From Gemmatimonadota bacterium (GTDB lineage: Bacteria; Gemmatimonadota; Gemmatimonadetes; Longimicrobiales; UBA6960): DNA of 15,853 nucleotides. Below are positions 7,489-14,886 of this stretch, in pieces. Position 1 is the stretch's first letter. Every line of letters starts with the position of its first letter. The DNA lies in contig JAHWKH010000007.1 in assembly GCA_019347995.1 (NCBI GenBank), positions 1 to 15,853 on the forward strand. The letters are read 5' to 3'. Below the pieces are notes generated by a model, which made no database searches, had not been told where the DNA came from, and saw only the letters and a list, made by a program, of their open reading frames with translations. The translations under genes were made by a program, and so were the position numbers.

Positions 7489-9200
7489 ACCAGGGCCTCC
7501 TCGAAGTCGAACATCGAGTCCAGCAGCCCGGCCACGTCCACCAGCCGGCTGTCGCCCGTCCGCAGGACGGCCATGACGCGCTCCACCGCCGCCGCGCGGG
7601 TCCAGGACTCGCGGTAGGGGGCCCCCGTGTCCTCGGCGCAGCCCACCAGGTTCAGCGCCAGACCGTCCACCACGAGCGCGAAGTTGGGATCCTGCGGACG
7701 GAAGTAGGTGAGCTCGGCCAGGCGCGTCGTGCGGTTGGCGAGATATCCGCCGCGCACCTGGCCGGGGGTCATGAACGCCCTGCACTGGCGGTACGTGCAG
7801 CGGACCGAGCGGCTCTTCTGGCTCCAGTCGGCGGGCTCCCGTCCGGCCTCGAACGCCTCGCCCGCCGCCTCCAGCAGCCAGGTGGGGGGCCGGGCGCCCA
7901 CCTCGGCGCGGTGGCGCGAGAGCCAGGCGACGTGGCGCTGGAGGTTCGCCCGCATGGCCGCTCCCGGGGCTTCCGGGAAGCCCAGGAAGAGCTTCGGCGC
8001 GGCGCCGGCGATGTGGTCGAAGTCGGCCGGCGCCATGTGCTGCCGGAAGTAGCGCCAGTACACGTCGTCGGTCATGTCCAGGCGCAGGAGCCAGGAATCG
8101 GTCCCGAAGAGGATGCGGCGCCGCAGGTGCTCGTCACGGAGGAGCTCGGCCAGCCGGGCGAAGTAGTGCGTCTCGTCGGCGGGATCGAGCATCTGGTCGC
8201 TGTGGTAGGCGAGGTCCGTGTAGACGTTCGGACGCTCCCGCATGAAGCGCAGGATCGTCGCCCCCCAGGTGCCGTCGTCGAGGCCGTCGGGGCGTCCCAG
8301 GCTCTGCCAGCCCCCGAAGTGGGCGAAGCACACCCGCAGGCCCTCCAGGTCGCCGGTCAGCACCGGCTCCCAGCGGGCGGGGTCGCAGTAGTCGATGTAC
8401 TCCGGCCTGCGGTAGAAGCCGCCGTGGCCGCAATGGAGGAGCACCGGGACGTCCTTCTCGATGCAGTACTCGTAGACGCGCAGGAGCTCCGGGCCGTCCA
8501 CCTCGTAGCCCAGCGACGGATAGAGCTTCACGCCCAGGAATCCGCCCTCGTCGATGGCCCCGGTCATGAGCGCGAAGTGGTCGGAGCGCTCCGGATGGAC
8601 GGCGAAGAACGGCAGGACGCGCCCGGGCCGCTGCAGCGCCGCCTCCCGGGTGCCCGCCACCTGGCGCAGGAAGTTGTCCCGGTCGCGGGCGGGCTCGTCC
8701 GGGGCGTGGATGTCCATCATCAGGGCCACGAGCGCGTCGTCGGGGTCCATCTGATCGAGGAGCTCGTCGGCCACCTCGGTGATGGTGCTGCGCAGGGCGA
8801 GCCGGAGGGTCTGCACGATGTCGAAGGGACGCTTGCCCACCTCGCCGCCCCCTCCCATGACCGTCGTGAGCTGGTCCAGCGCCGCACGCAGGGTGTCCAC
8901 CTGGAGCCTCTCGATGCCCTCGCCCCGGATGACGGTGGCGAACGGGAGACGGGCCAGGTTCTCCTCGACGAAGCGGTCGAATCCCGCCACCTCCCTGAGC
9001 TCCGCCAGCAGCCGGGCCAGGATCTGCCGCTCGTCCAGGTTCTCGGGACGGTCGAGGAGGCGGTCCAGCAGCCGCTCCACGGCACGCACGACCAGCGGAG
9101 GCAGCCCCCGGTCCTCGAGGCGCTGTGTGATGACCCGGATCGCCTCGCGGCTGAGCACCGTGCGCAGCGTGAAGACGTGGGCGTGGACGTTGACGTGCAT
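7485..9200 (-). CDS. Amidohydrolase-2 family metal-dependent hydrolase, enlarged
   Basis: A cytoplasmic enzyme of the amidohydrolase/TIM-barrel superfamily (Amidohydro_2), whose members hydrolyse or decarboxylate small substrates; this substrate is unknown. Metal-site signatures are visible in order: H6 and H8 (NVHAH), the strand GVKLYPS (K225 at 222-228), H256 in LLHCGHGG, H294 in CFAHFGG and D368 in LFGTDSW. At 571 residues it is well above the usual 280-400. The excess is a helical insertion at about 20-155, right after HxH, and a C-terminal extension at about 420-571 with two cysteines (RCTYRQC, 467-473). There is no signal peptide. The start gives the usual short lead to HxH; no good ribosome site is visible. 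A promoter lies at 9258-9286. It overlaps the downstream secreted protein gene by four bases and is divergent from a cytochrome c gene. Confidence 0.85.
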   Translation of the reverse strand: MHVNVHAHVFTLRTVLSREAIRVITQRLEDRGLPPLVVRAVERLLDRLLDRPENLDERQILARLLAELREVAGFDRFVEENLARLPFATVIRGEGIERLQVDTLRAALDQLTTVMGGGGEVGKRPFDIVQTLRLALRSTITEVADELLDQMDPDDALVALMMDIHAPDEPARDRDNFLRQVAGTREAALQRPGRVLPFFAVHPERSDHFALMTGAIDEGGFLGVKLYPSLGYEVDGPELLRVYEYCIEKDVPVLLHCGHGGFYRRPEYIDYCDPARWEPVLTGDLEGLRVCFAHFGGWQSLGRPDGLDDGTWGATILRFMRERPNVYTDLAYHSDQMLDPADETHYFARLAELLRDEHLRRRILFGTDSWLLRLDMTDDVYWRYFRQHMAPADFDHIAGAAPKLFLGFPEAPGAAMRANLQRHVAWLSRHRAEVGARPPTWLLEAAGEAFEAGREPADWSQKSRSVRCTYRQCRAFMTPGQVRGGYLANRTTRLAELTYFRPQDPNFALVVDGLALNLVGCAEDTGAPYRESWTRAAAVERVMAVLRTGDSRLVDVAGLLDSMFDFEEALV

Positions 9201-9257
9201 GTCTGGGTGGCTCTCGGATGCGAGGAGGATCCGATCCGGGAACTGGGGGGTGCGGAG

Positions 9258-9286
9258 ACCTTATCGAGGGTGGGGTTCCGCGGCAA
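9258..9286 (-). promoter_or_regulatory. Putative promoter of the amidohydrolase operon
   Basis: On the minus strand TTGCCG (9286-9281) and TAAGGT (9263-9258) are 17 bp apart, which is ideal sigma70 spacing. Transcription would start near 9251 and give about 50 bases of leader before the ATG at 9200. It shares its -35 sequence with the promoters proposed at 662-691 and 12429-12457. Confidence 0.55.
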
Positions 9287-9311
9287 CACGGCGGTCGGGG
9301 AACCACGCGCG

Positions 9312-9338
9312 GCCCCGGCCAGTTAAACACGCCGGGGC
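9312..9338. promoter_or_regulatory. 27-bp dyad between divergent genes (possible operator)
   Basis: GCCCCGGC (9312-9319) and its exact complement GCCGGGGC (9331-9338) flank an 11-base AT-richer centre that contains TTAAAC. The dyad sits between the amidohydrolase promoter and the cytochrome c gene. TTAAAC (9323-9328) with TCTATT (9348-9353, 19-bp spacing) could be a weak promoter for the cytochrome, in which case the dyad would cover its -35. A regulator site is plausible; a chance GC-rich dyad is not excluded. Confidence 0.35.
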
Positions 9339-9368
9339 GATCGCGTGTCTATTGAATGCGGCCCCATC

Positions 9369-9390
9369 GGACGTTCGCGTCCCGCGGACG
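9369..9390 (+). promoter_or_regulatory. Mutually exclusive hairpins in the cytochrome c leader
   Basis: Three 5-base arms lie in a row: GGACG (9369-9373), CGTCC (9378-9382) and GGACG (9386-9390). The middle arm can pair with the first across a TTCG loop or with the third across CGC, but not with both. The ribosome site (GAAGGAA, 9404-9410) lies 14 bases further on. The arms are short, so a switching role is speculative. Confidence 0.25.
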
Positions 9391-9418
9391 AGACTCCCCG
9401 TGTGAAGGAACTACCTAG

Positions 9419-9841
9419 ATGAAGCTCGGACGACCCCTGGACCTGCTTGCTGCCATAGCCGTGCCGATCGCCCTCGCCCTGGCGGTGCAGGGCAGCGTCG
9501 CCGCCCCCACCGCCGGGGCGGAGACGTCCGTCGACCTGCCCCGCGCCGAGGTGACCTATTCCGCCGACGTCGCGCCCATCTTCAAGAAGAGCTGCGTGAG
9601 CTGCCACGGCGGCATGGACGGCGGCGAGAAGCGCGTCGAGTACGGCCTGGATCTGACCACGGCGAAGGGCGTCCTGGCAGGATCCGAGTACGGCGCCGTC
9701 ATCGAGCCCGGCGACCCCGACAACAGCTACCTGGTCGAGCTCATCGAGGCCGGCGACATGCCGGAGGAGGGCGATCCCCTCACCCCCGCCGAGATCGAGA
9801 TCATCCGCGCCTGGATCGCCGACGGCGCCAAGGACAACTGA
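9419..9841 (+). CDS. Exported monohaem cytochrome c (planctomycete-type, PSCyt1-like)
   Basis: A 140-residue periplasmic or membrane-anchored electron carrier. The N-terminus has a hydrophobic signal or anchor (about 8-30, ending SVAAPTAGA). The mature part starts with VTYSADVAPIFKKSC, followed by the haem motif CVSCH at 59-63. The sequence then runs through GLDLTTAKGVLAGSEYG, a PGDPDNSYL segment, a probable axial Met (GDMPEEGDPLT, M114) and the closing helix IRAWIADGAKDN. This is the layout of the small PSCyt1-type domain that also caps large DUF1592/DUF1549 proteins. GAAGGAA at 9404-9410 fixes the start. It stands alone: it diverges from the amidohydrolase and converges on the cytochrome b gene across a strong hairpin. 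A role as acceptor for the nearby Rieske/cytochrome b complex or for the DUF1592 system is inference. Confidence 0.9.
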   Translation: MKLGRPLDLLAAIAVPIALALAVQGSVAAPTAGAETSVDLPRAEVTYSADVAPIFKKSCVSCHGGMDGGEKRVEYGLDLTTAKGVLAGSEYGAVIEPGDPDNSYLVELIEAGDMPEEGDPLTPAEIEIIRAWIADGAKDN

Positions 9842-9871
9842 CGCGGCGACAGGCGCCGCACGCGGAGCACC

Positions 9872-9908
9872 CCGGCCCGGCCGTCCCTTTCGGGGGCGGC
9901 CGGGCCGG
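9872..9908. terminator. Strong GC-rich terminator hairpin between convergent genes
   Basis: CCGGCCCGGCCG (9872-9883) pairs perfectly with 9897-9908. The stem continues inward with one T-G and three C-G pairs, giving 16 pairs around a TTTCG loop (9888-9892). It lies 30 bases after the cytochrome c stop and 48 bases beyond the cytochrome b stop on the other strand. It has no long T-run, but the stem strength and position make termination in both directions likely. Confidence 0.65.
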
Positions 9909-9956
9909 TTCGTCGTGGCGGGCGGGCGGCTTCGGGCGAGGCGAGGCCGGGTCCGC

Positions 9957-11747
9957 TCAGTCCCTGGGGAAGACCGCCATGGGCAGCGCCCAGTCCTGGC
10001 GCAGCCAATCGGCCACGAGGCCGATCTGCTCGTCGGTGAGGCTCTCCTCCACGCCGAATCGCGGCATCCCGTCGTTGTCCTCTCCGTAGTAGTCGGGGTG
10101 CTCCGGGTCGCGGATCATCCCGGTGAGCCACTCCCGGGAGCCGTATCCCGTCAGCACGGGCCCGTCCGGGTCCTCCTCGCCCACTCCCCGGTAGCGGTGG
10201 CACTCGGTGCAGCGCATGGCCTCGCTCACCAGGAGCTCGCGACCCTCCAGGATGCTGTCGAACTCCGCCGAGTCGGCCTCGGACTGGTACGGCAGGTGCG
10301 CCTCGGCGGAGAGCGCCATGATGACCCGGTCGACGTCGGCCCGCTCGAAGGTGGGCACCACGCGCGTCACGAAGCGCACCATGTCGCCCCGCCGGTGCGC
10401 GGTGGCGCCGAAGTACTCGGGCGTCCCGATCCGCTCCCGGTCGAACAGGCCCTCGAGCCACTCGCGGCTCGCGAACCCCTGCAGGTCGGACGCCGACGGC
10501 TCCTCCTCGGGCGGGCTGCCCAGGCCGTCGTGCCCGTCGTAGGTGTGGCAGCTCGCGCAGTTGGCGGCGAAGATCCGGGGGCCCTGGGTGAGGGGATCGC
10601 CGCGCAGGAGCGAGAGCGCTCCGGCGGCCGGGATTCCCTCCGGCGAGCCCGCCAGGGCCGCGATGCGGGCCGCGGTGGCCTCCGCGTCGCTCCTGGCCAG
10701 CTGGAAATCGGGGTCGCGGGCGTCCTCGCTGTACGCCTGCCGCGTCAGCAGCCCCACGCCCAGCAGGAGGGCGACGAGAAGGCCGATGTTGAATCCGTGG
10801 CCGAGCCGCCACCTGCCGATGATGGGCATGAGCGCCACCACCAGGAGGACAAGGCCCGGGACCACGTGGGCGCCGATGACCTCGGTGCCCGCGGGGAAGT
10901 ACTTGAGCCACTGGAAGAGGAACATGAAGCTCCACTCGGGGCGGGCCGCGGCGTAGGGCTCGGTGGGATCGGCCGGCGCTCCGAGGTGGGCGCCCCCGCT
11001 CCAGATCACCAGGAACATCACCGCCGCCATCAGGGCCAGCGCCGCCACCGCGTCGCGGAACAGCTGGTCGGGCCAGAATCTGGCATCGGGGCCCCTCGCC
11101 GGCTTCTTCGGCGTGATCCCGTGGTAGCGGAAGAGGTAGATGTGCCCCAGCACCAGCAGGATGGTGAGGAGGGGCAGCAGACCCGCGTGGATCGCGAAGA
11201 AGCGCGTCAGCGTGTGGTGTCCGTATTCCGCCCCCCCGATCAGCATCCTCTGGAGGGCCGGCCCGACGACGGGCGTGACGGCCGCGATGCTGGTGGCCAC
11301 CTTGGTGGCCCAGTAGCCCTTCTGGTCCCAGGGCAGCAGATAGCCGGTGAGGGACATGCCCATCACCAGCATCAGCAGGATCAGCCCGAACCAGAAGTTG
11401 ATCTCCCGGGGCGCACGGTACGCCCCGTCGATGACCACCTGCATGAGGTGCAGGACGAGCAGGACCGTCATGAACTGGGCCATGTAGTGGTGGATGCCGC
11501 GCAGCACCCAACCACCGAGCATCTGGTTCTGGATGTAGAAGACGCTCTCCCACGCGCCCTGGGCGTTGGCGCTGTAGGCCGTCCAGAGCGCCACTCCGGT
11601 GACGAACTGTACGAAGAGCGCGAACGTGAGGACGCTGCCCCACACGTACCGCCAGCGCGCGCCCCCGGGGATGCGCTCGTACAGGGCGGCGCGGGCGATG
11701 GCGCGGTAGCCGGTCCTGTCGTCCAGCCAGTCCAGGACCCTGCTCAT
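9957..11747 (-). CDS. qcrB: Cytochrome b fused to two C-terminal cytochrome c domains (quinol oxidoreductase)
   Basis: The membrane core of a Rieske/cytochrome b complex that oxidises quinol and passes electrons to c haems. Residues 1-340 are full-length cytochrome b. Haem b ligands are H86/H100 (spacing 14) and H187/H202 (spacing 15, as in cytochrome b6), with about eight membrane helices. The Qo motif reads PEWS (270-273) where PEWY is usual. After the last helix (about 318-336) come two haem c sites, CASCH (397-401) and CTECH (513-517), each followed by a SREWL segment and a possible axial Met (M456, M561); the two domains look like a tandem duplication. The start at 11747 overlaps the Rieske stop as ATGA and has no ribosome site, so translation is probably coupled. 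Longer in-frame starts would lie inside the Rieske gene and are rejected. The 596 residues match fusion-type proteins, not plain cytochrome b. Confidence 0.93.
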   Translation of the reverse strand: MSRVLDWLDDRTGYRAIARAALYERIPGGARWRYVWGSVLTFALFVQFVTGVALWTAYSANAQGAWESVFYIQNQMLGGWVLRGIHHYMAQFMTVLLVLHLMQVVIDGAYRAPREINFWFGLILLMLVMGMSLTGYLLPWDQKGYWATKVATSIAAVTPVVGPALQRMLIGGAEYGHHTLTRFFAIHAGLLPLLTILLVLGHIYLFRYHGITPKKPARGPDARFWPDQLFRDAVAALALMAAVMFLVIWSGGAHLGAPADPTEPYAAARPEWSFMFLFQWLKYFPAGTEVIGAHVVPGLVLLVVALMPIIGRWRLGHGFNIGLLVALLLGVGLLTRQAYSEDARDPDFQLARSDAEATAARIAALAGSPEGIPAAGALSLLRGDPLTQGPRIFAANCASCHTYDGHDGLGSPPEEEPSASDLQGFASREWLEGLFDRERIGTPEYFGATAHRRGDMVRFVTRVVPTFERADVDRVIMALSAEAHLPYQSEADSAEFDSILEGRELLVSEAMRCTECHRYRGVGEEDPDGPVLTGYGSREWLTGMIRDPEHPDYYGEDNDGMPRFGVEESLTDEQIGLVADWLRQDWALPMAVFPRD

Positions 11748-12301
11748 GCGACGGGGAGCTTGTCCTCGCGCCCCGGGATGAAGTTCTGGAAGCGCACCCA
11801 GACCTCCCCGTCGCGTATCTCGACCTCGAGCTCGTCCATGTCCCGGGGGCTCGGGCTGGCGGGATCGTTGATGCTGCCGTCCAGGGCGAAGCTGCTCCGG
11901 TGGCACGGGCAGGCGAAGCGGGCGCGGTCGGGCGCCAGGTTCACGAAGCAGCCGGCGTGGGGGCAGACCACGTTCAGGGCCGTCACGCCGTCCTCCTCCG
12001 TCCGGCGCAGGTAGACCGCGCCCACGGGCGTGTCGGTGTAGGTGGTCCAGGCGTCGACGCGATCGGACCGGATCGTGAAGCGCCGGGGGAGGCCGTCGGC
12101 GGGCAGGGCGGAAAGGCGCGTGACCCGGACCATCCCCGCGTCCGATCCGGTGCGTCGGAGGGGGTCGAAGAGGGCCACGACGCCCGCGATCAGCGGAGGG
12201 AGGCTGGCCAGGGCGCCGGCCAGCAGCGCGCCCATGCCGATGAGGAAGCTCCTGCGGGGAGCCCCTTCGGACGGCGCTCTGTCGTCACTCATATCGTGCA
12301 T
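11744..12301 (-). CDS. qcrA: Rieske [2Fe-2S] protein of the cytochrome b complex
   Basis: A 185-residue iron-sulfur subunit that takes the first electron from quinol and hands it to haem c. A Tat-like N-terminus (PRRSFLIGMG, 15-24) leads into one membrane helix (about 25-45), so the cluster domain faces the periplasm. Cluster ligands are C113 and H115 (CPHAGC) and C131 and H134 (CPCHRSSF), with C118-C133 as the family disulfide. Where high-potential proteins have CPCHGSxY, this one has R135 and F138; loss of that Tyr lowers the cluster potential in studied proteins and fits menaquinone use. The C-terminus (EVWVRFQNFIPG) is typical of this subtype. The ATG at 12301 and another at 12292 are both possible; neither has a convincing ribosome site. 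A promoter is proposed at 12429-12457. The stop overlaps the cytochrome b start. Confidence 0.93.
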   Translation of the reverse strand: MHDMSDDRAPSEGAPRRSFLIGMGALLAGALASLPPLIAGVVALFDPLRRTGSDAGMVRVTRLSALPADGLPRRFTIRSDRVDAWTTYTDTPVGAVYLRRTEEDGVTALNVVCPHAGCFVNLAPDRARFACPCHRSSFALDGSINDPASPSPRDMDELEVEIRDGEVWVRFQNFIPGREDKLPVA

Positions 12302-12428
12302 TACGGCTGCAAGTCGATGGGAAGCCGCCGGGGCCGTCGCGGGGGACGCGCAGCCCCCCGCCCACGGAGGTGGAGCCTCCAGGCGTGATGTCGTTCACTC
12401 TGTCGGATCCTGCCGGTCGCGCGCCGCC

Positions 12429-12457
12429 ACGGTAGGCGGCTCCGCCATGACCGGCAA
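12429..12457 (-). promoter_or_regulatory. Putative promoter of the Rieske/cytochrome b operon
   Basis: On the minus strand TTGCCG (12457-12452) and TACCGT (12434-12429) are separated by exactly 17 bp. Transcription would start near 12422 and leave a leader of about 120 bases, long enough to hold regulatory structure. The -35 is identical to those proposed at 662-667 and 9281-9286. Confidence 0.5.
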
Positions 12458-12494
12458 GGAGCCTTGCGGGACCCCTCTCGCGGGACCGGGTTCC

Positions 12495-12520
12495 CGGCGC
12501 CGTCCCGCGGGAAGGCGCCG
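12495..12520 (-). terminator. Hairpin just after the DUF5916 gene (likely terminator)
   Basis: CGGCGCC (12495-12501) pairs with GGCGCCG (12514-12520). Inside, a G/A mismatch is followed by TCCC/GGGA around a very short centre. It starts 13 bases past the DUF5916 stop at 12533 and precedes the Rieske promoter, so it would separate two same-strand transcripts. There is no T-tract. Confidence 0.4.
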
Positions 12521-12532
12521 CCACGGGGCTCG

Positions 12533-14809
12533 TCAGAACGATACCAGCCTCGTGACCTTGAGGCTGAGGACCCGCTCCAGCACCCGGTCGCCCGCCGTGT
12601 CCCGCCGCTCCGTGAGCACCACGTAGAGGTCGGACAGCGGGGCGTGGATCCAGTTGAGCCGGACGTTCGTGACCAGCTCCTGGGTGGCCTCGTTGTACTG
12701 TACGAACGCGCTGGTGAGCAGCCGCGTGGAGAAGAACGCGTCGAGCTTCGCGCCGTACACGTCCGCCGTGACGGGGGCCTGCCCCGGAAGCTCGATCCGG
12801 TTGTGCTCGGCCGAGAGGTCCAGGAGCGCGCGATACCCGATGCGGCCCAGGACGCTGCCGCCCACGGAGAGGCGCTCGCCGCCGAAGTAGCCACCGCCCC
12901 CGACGTTGACGCGGCCCGAGACGGCGCGGGCACGGCTGGCGTCGTACGAGACCCGCCCCTCCACGAAGTCGTACGCGCCGGCATCCACCGTGGCGCCCCG
13001 CACGGAGAACGGAGCCCGCACCCGCTCGAAGCGATCCGTGACGCTCACGCTGGCCGTGGCGCCGTCCCGAAGGTCGAGGTCGAGGCCGCCACCGAGCTCA
13101 CGCGTCTCCAGGAGGCCGTCCAGGTCGGCGAAATAGTGCCCCTCCACGTACGGGTTCACCTCCTGGAGGGGCCCCCATCCCACCTGGGGGCTGATGCCGA
13201 CGGTCCCGTACCCGTGGCGCACCCCCCGGCGGCGCACGAAGCCCGCCCCCGGATCGAAGTCGTCGTCGAAGCGTCGGTACAGCGCCTCCACTTCCCAGAG
13301 GGGGTCGCGCCAGGCCACGGATAGGCGCCCCGCCATGGCCCGGTCCAGGGGCGTGCCGTCGGCCGAGGCTCCCTGGGAGGCCGCCAGGTACGACTGGACC
13401 AGGAGGTAGTCGCCCAGGGCCTGCCAGCTGGCGTCGACGCCGTAGCTCTGGTTGTCGGCGCCCGTCCCGGACGTGGTCGTGCGGTTCACGAAGATGGCGC
13501 CGGCGGTGAGGCCCGGGGCCGCCTCCCCGCGCAGCCGGGCGACGGTGAAGTTCTCGGGGAGGAATTCCTCCTGTCCGCGGGTCTGCATGTTGAGGACGCC
13601 CACGGAAAGCGGCCCGGCGGTGCCGCTCACCCTCGCGCCGCCCAGGATGGGGAGGGGCGCTCCCGCGGGTGTCAGGCCGATCCGACGCGAGTGGAAGAGG
13701 GTGAAGTCCCGGTCCGTCGCGCCGTTGCGCTGGTTGTACTGCCCCTGGTCGCCGAACTGGAAGATGCCGGCGTTCTCCAGGAAGAACTCGCGCTTCTCGG
13801 GGAAGAAGAGGGAGAAGCGGGTCAGGTTCACCTGCTGCTGGTCCACCTCCACCTGGGAGAAGTCGGTGTTCACGGTCAGGTCGAGCGTCATGCCGGGCGT
13901 GAGGCCGTACTTCAGGTCGCCGCCCGCGTCCAGCTCGGTCCCCTCGTCCGGCCGCAGATCCCCCGACGGGCGGCTCGTGAGCACGAACGGCTTCACCGAG
14001 AGGTTGCGGCCGGGCTCGATGCCGTCGAGGCCCGCCAGCGTGCCGGCGCGGGACATGACGTAGAGCTGCCAGCGCCGGTCCATGGGCGCCCACGTCGCGT
14101 CCTCGTTCTTGCGCCGGATGCGCCGCAGCAGGTTGAGCCCCCACACCTGCGCGTCCTGGCCGCCTTCGAAGCGGAGCGTGGACCAGGGGATGGCCATCTC
14201 CACGGTCCAGCCGCCTTCGTGGATGCGGGTCCGGAGCTGGTGCGCCGACTCCCACGCCGCGTTGCTGACGCGCCCGTCGTCGGAGGTCTGGGAGTCGCGG
14301 ACCGCTCCGCCCGGGTTGATGAAATAGGCGAAGGAGCTCTTGCCGTCGTGGAACGTGTCCAGCGTGAAGCCGAAGGCGTCGCCGTCCCGGGTGTTGGGGT
14401 CGCGCTGGAGCGTGGGGATGACGAGCGCCGACGGATCGGAGTCGTGCATCTCCGCGCCGATGTAGAGGTGCTCGTCGTCGTAGAGGATGCGGACCTCGGT
14501 GAGCTCGCTGGCCGGGGCCCCGGGGGTGGGCTTCTGCTGGACGAAGCGGTCGATGACCGGGGCGGCCGCCCACGCGGACTCGTCGAGGCGGCCGTCCACG
14601 CCGATGGAGCCGGTGGCCCGGGCGGCCAGGCCCGCCGGCCGGGCGGCGCCGTCCAGGTCGAGGATGACGGAGGGGCGGTCGGGGCCGTTCTCCTGCCCAC
14701 CCTCACCCTGCTGGGCGCGGGCGGGAGCGGCGAGGGCCGCGGCGGCCACGGCGAGAATGGCGGCCACGCGAGCCGGGGAGACCGCTGGATTCATGAAATG
14801 GACCGTCAT
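12533..14809 (-). CDS. DUF5916 outer-membrane protein with CBM9-like N-terminal domain
   Basis: A 758-residue exported protein of the DUF5916 family, abundant in Gemmatimonadota and Bacteroidota; the function is uncertain. It has a signal peptide (about 7-32, ending APARAQ). A CBM9-like beta-sandwich follows at about 67-265 (GRLDESAW, VRILYDDEHLYIGAEMHD, GDAFGFTLDTFHDG, GGWTVEMAIPWSTLRF). The DUF5916 barrel runs from about 270 to the end, with the family hallmark FFPEKREFFLENAGIFQFG and a terminal Phe (VTRLVSF) as in outer-membrane barrels. The frame is open to 15586, but the residues before 14809 overlap the TetR gene and look like shadow sequence. ATGs at 14809 and 14794 both suit the signal peptide; neither has a ribosome site. 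It lies 77 bases after the TetR gene on the same strand. Carbohydrate binding is suggested by the fold only. Confidence 0.9.
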   Translation of the reverse strand: MTVHFMNPAVSPARVAAILAVAAAALAAPARAQQGEGGQENGPDRPSVILDLDGAARPAGLAARATGSIGVDGRLDESAWAAAPVIDRFVQQKPTPGAPASELTEVRILYDDEHLYIGAEMHDSDPSALVIPTLQRDPNTRDGDAFGFTLDTFHDGKSSFAYFINPGGAVRDSQTSDDGRVSNAAWESAHQLRTRIHEGGWTVEMAIPWSTLRFEGGQDAQVWGLNLLRRIRRKNEDATWAPMDRRWQLYVMSRAGTLAGLDGIEPGRNLSVKPFVLTSRPSGDLRPDEGTELDAGGDLKYGLTPGMTLDLTVNTDFSQVEVDQQQVNLTRFSLFFPEKREFFLENAGIFQFGDQGQYNQRNGATDRDFTLFHSRRIGLTPAGAPLPILGGARVSGTAGPLSVGVLNMQTRGQEEFLPENFTVARLRGEAAPGLTAGAIFVNRTTTSGTGADNQSYGVDASWQALGDYLLVQSYLAASQGASADGTPLDRAMAGRLSVAWRDPLWEVEALYRRFDDDFDPGAGFVRRRGVRHGYGTVGISPQVGWGPLQEVNPYVEGHYFADLDGLLETRELGGGLDLDLRDGATASVSVTDRFERVRAPFSVRGATVDAGAYDFVEGRVSYDASRARAVSGRVNVGGGGYFGGERLSVGGSVLGRIGYRALLDLSAEHNRIELPGQAPVTADVYGAKLDAFFSTRLLTSAFVQYNEATQELVTNVRLNWIHAPLSDLYVVLTERRDTAGDRVLERVLSLKVTRLVSF

Positions 14810-14886
14810 CGTGCGAGGGTAGCGCCCGGGGCGAGGGGGGAGTGGGCTCCTCCCGGGGACCCGCGGCGGGGGAGAAGGGTTGGGAA

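Noticed and set aside
9337..9344. GCGATCGC octamer, the core of the cyanobacterial HIP1 motif
   Set aside because: A single copy in a window with no cyanobacterial genes; chance in GC-rich DNA.
9727..12014. Long overlapping frames on both strands over the cytochrome b and Rieske genes
   Set aside because: The cytochrome b and Rieske frames carry all haem and cluster ligands in order; the others give repetitive Arg/Pro/Ala or Gly/Val/His sequence.
12285..12398. 37-codon leader frame starting at GTG in the Rieske leader and ending 17 bases into the Rieske gene
   Set aside because: Only a weak AGGA nine bases before the GTG and no conserved features; GC-rich frames of this length are expected by chance.
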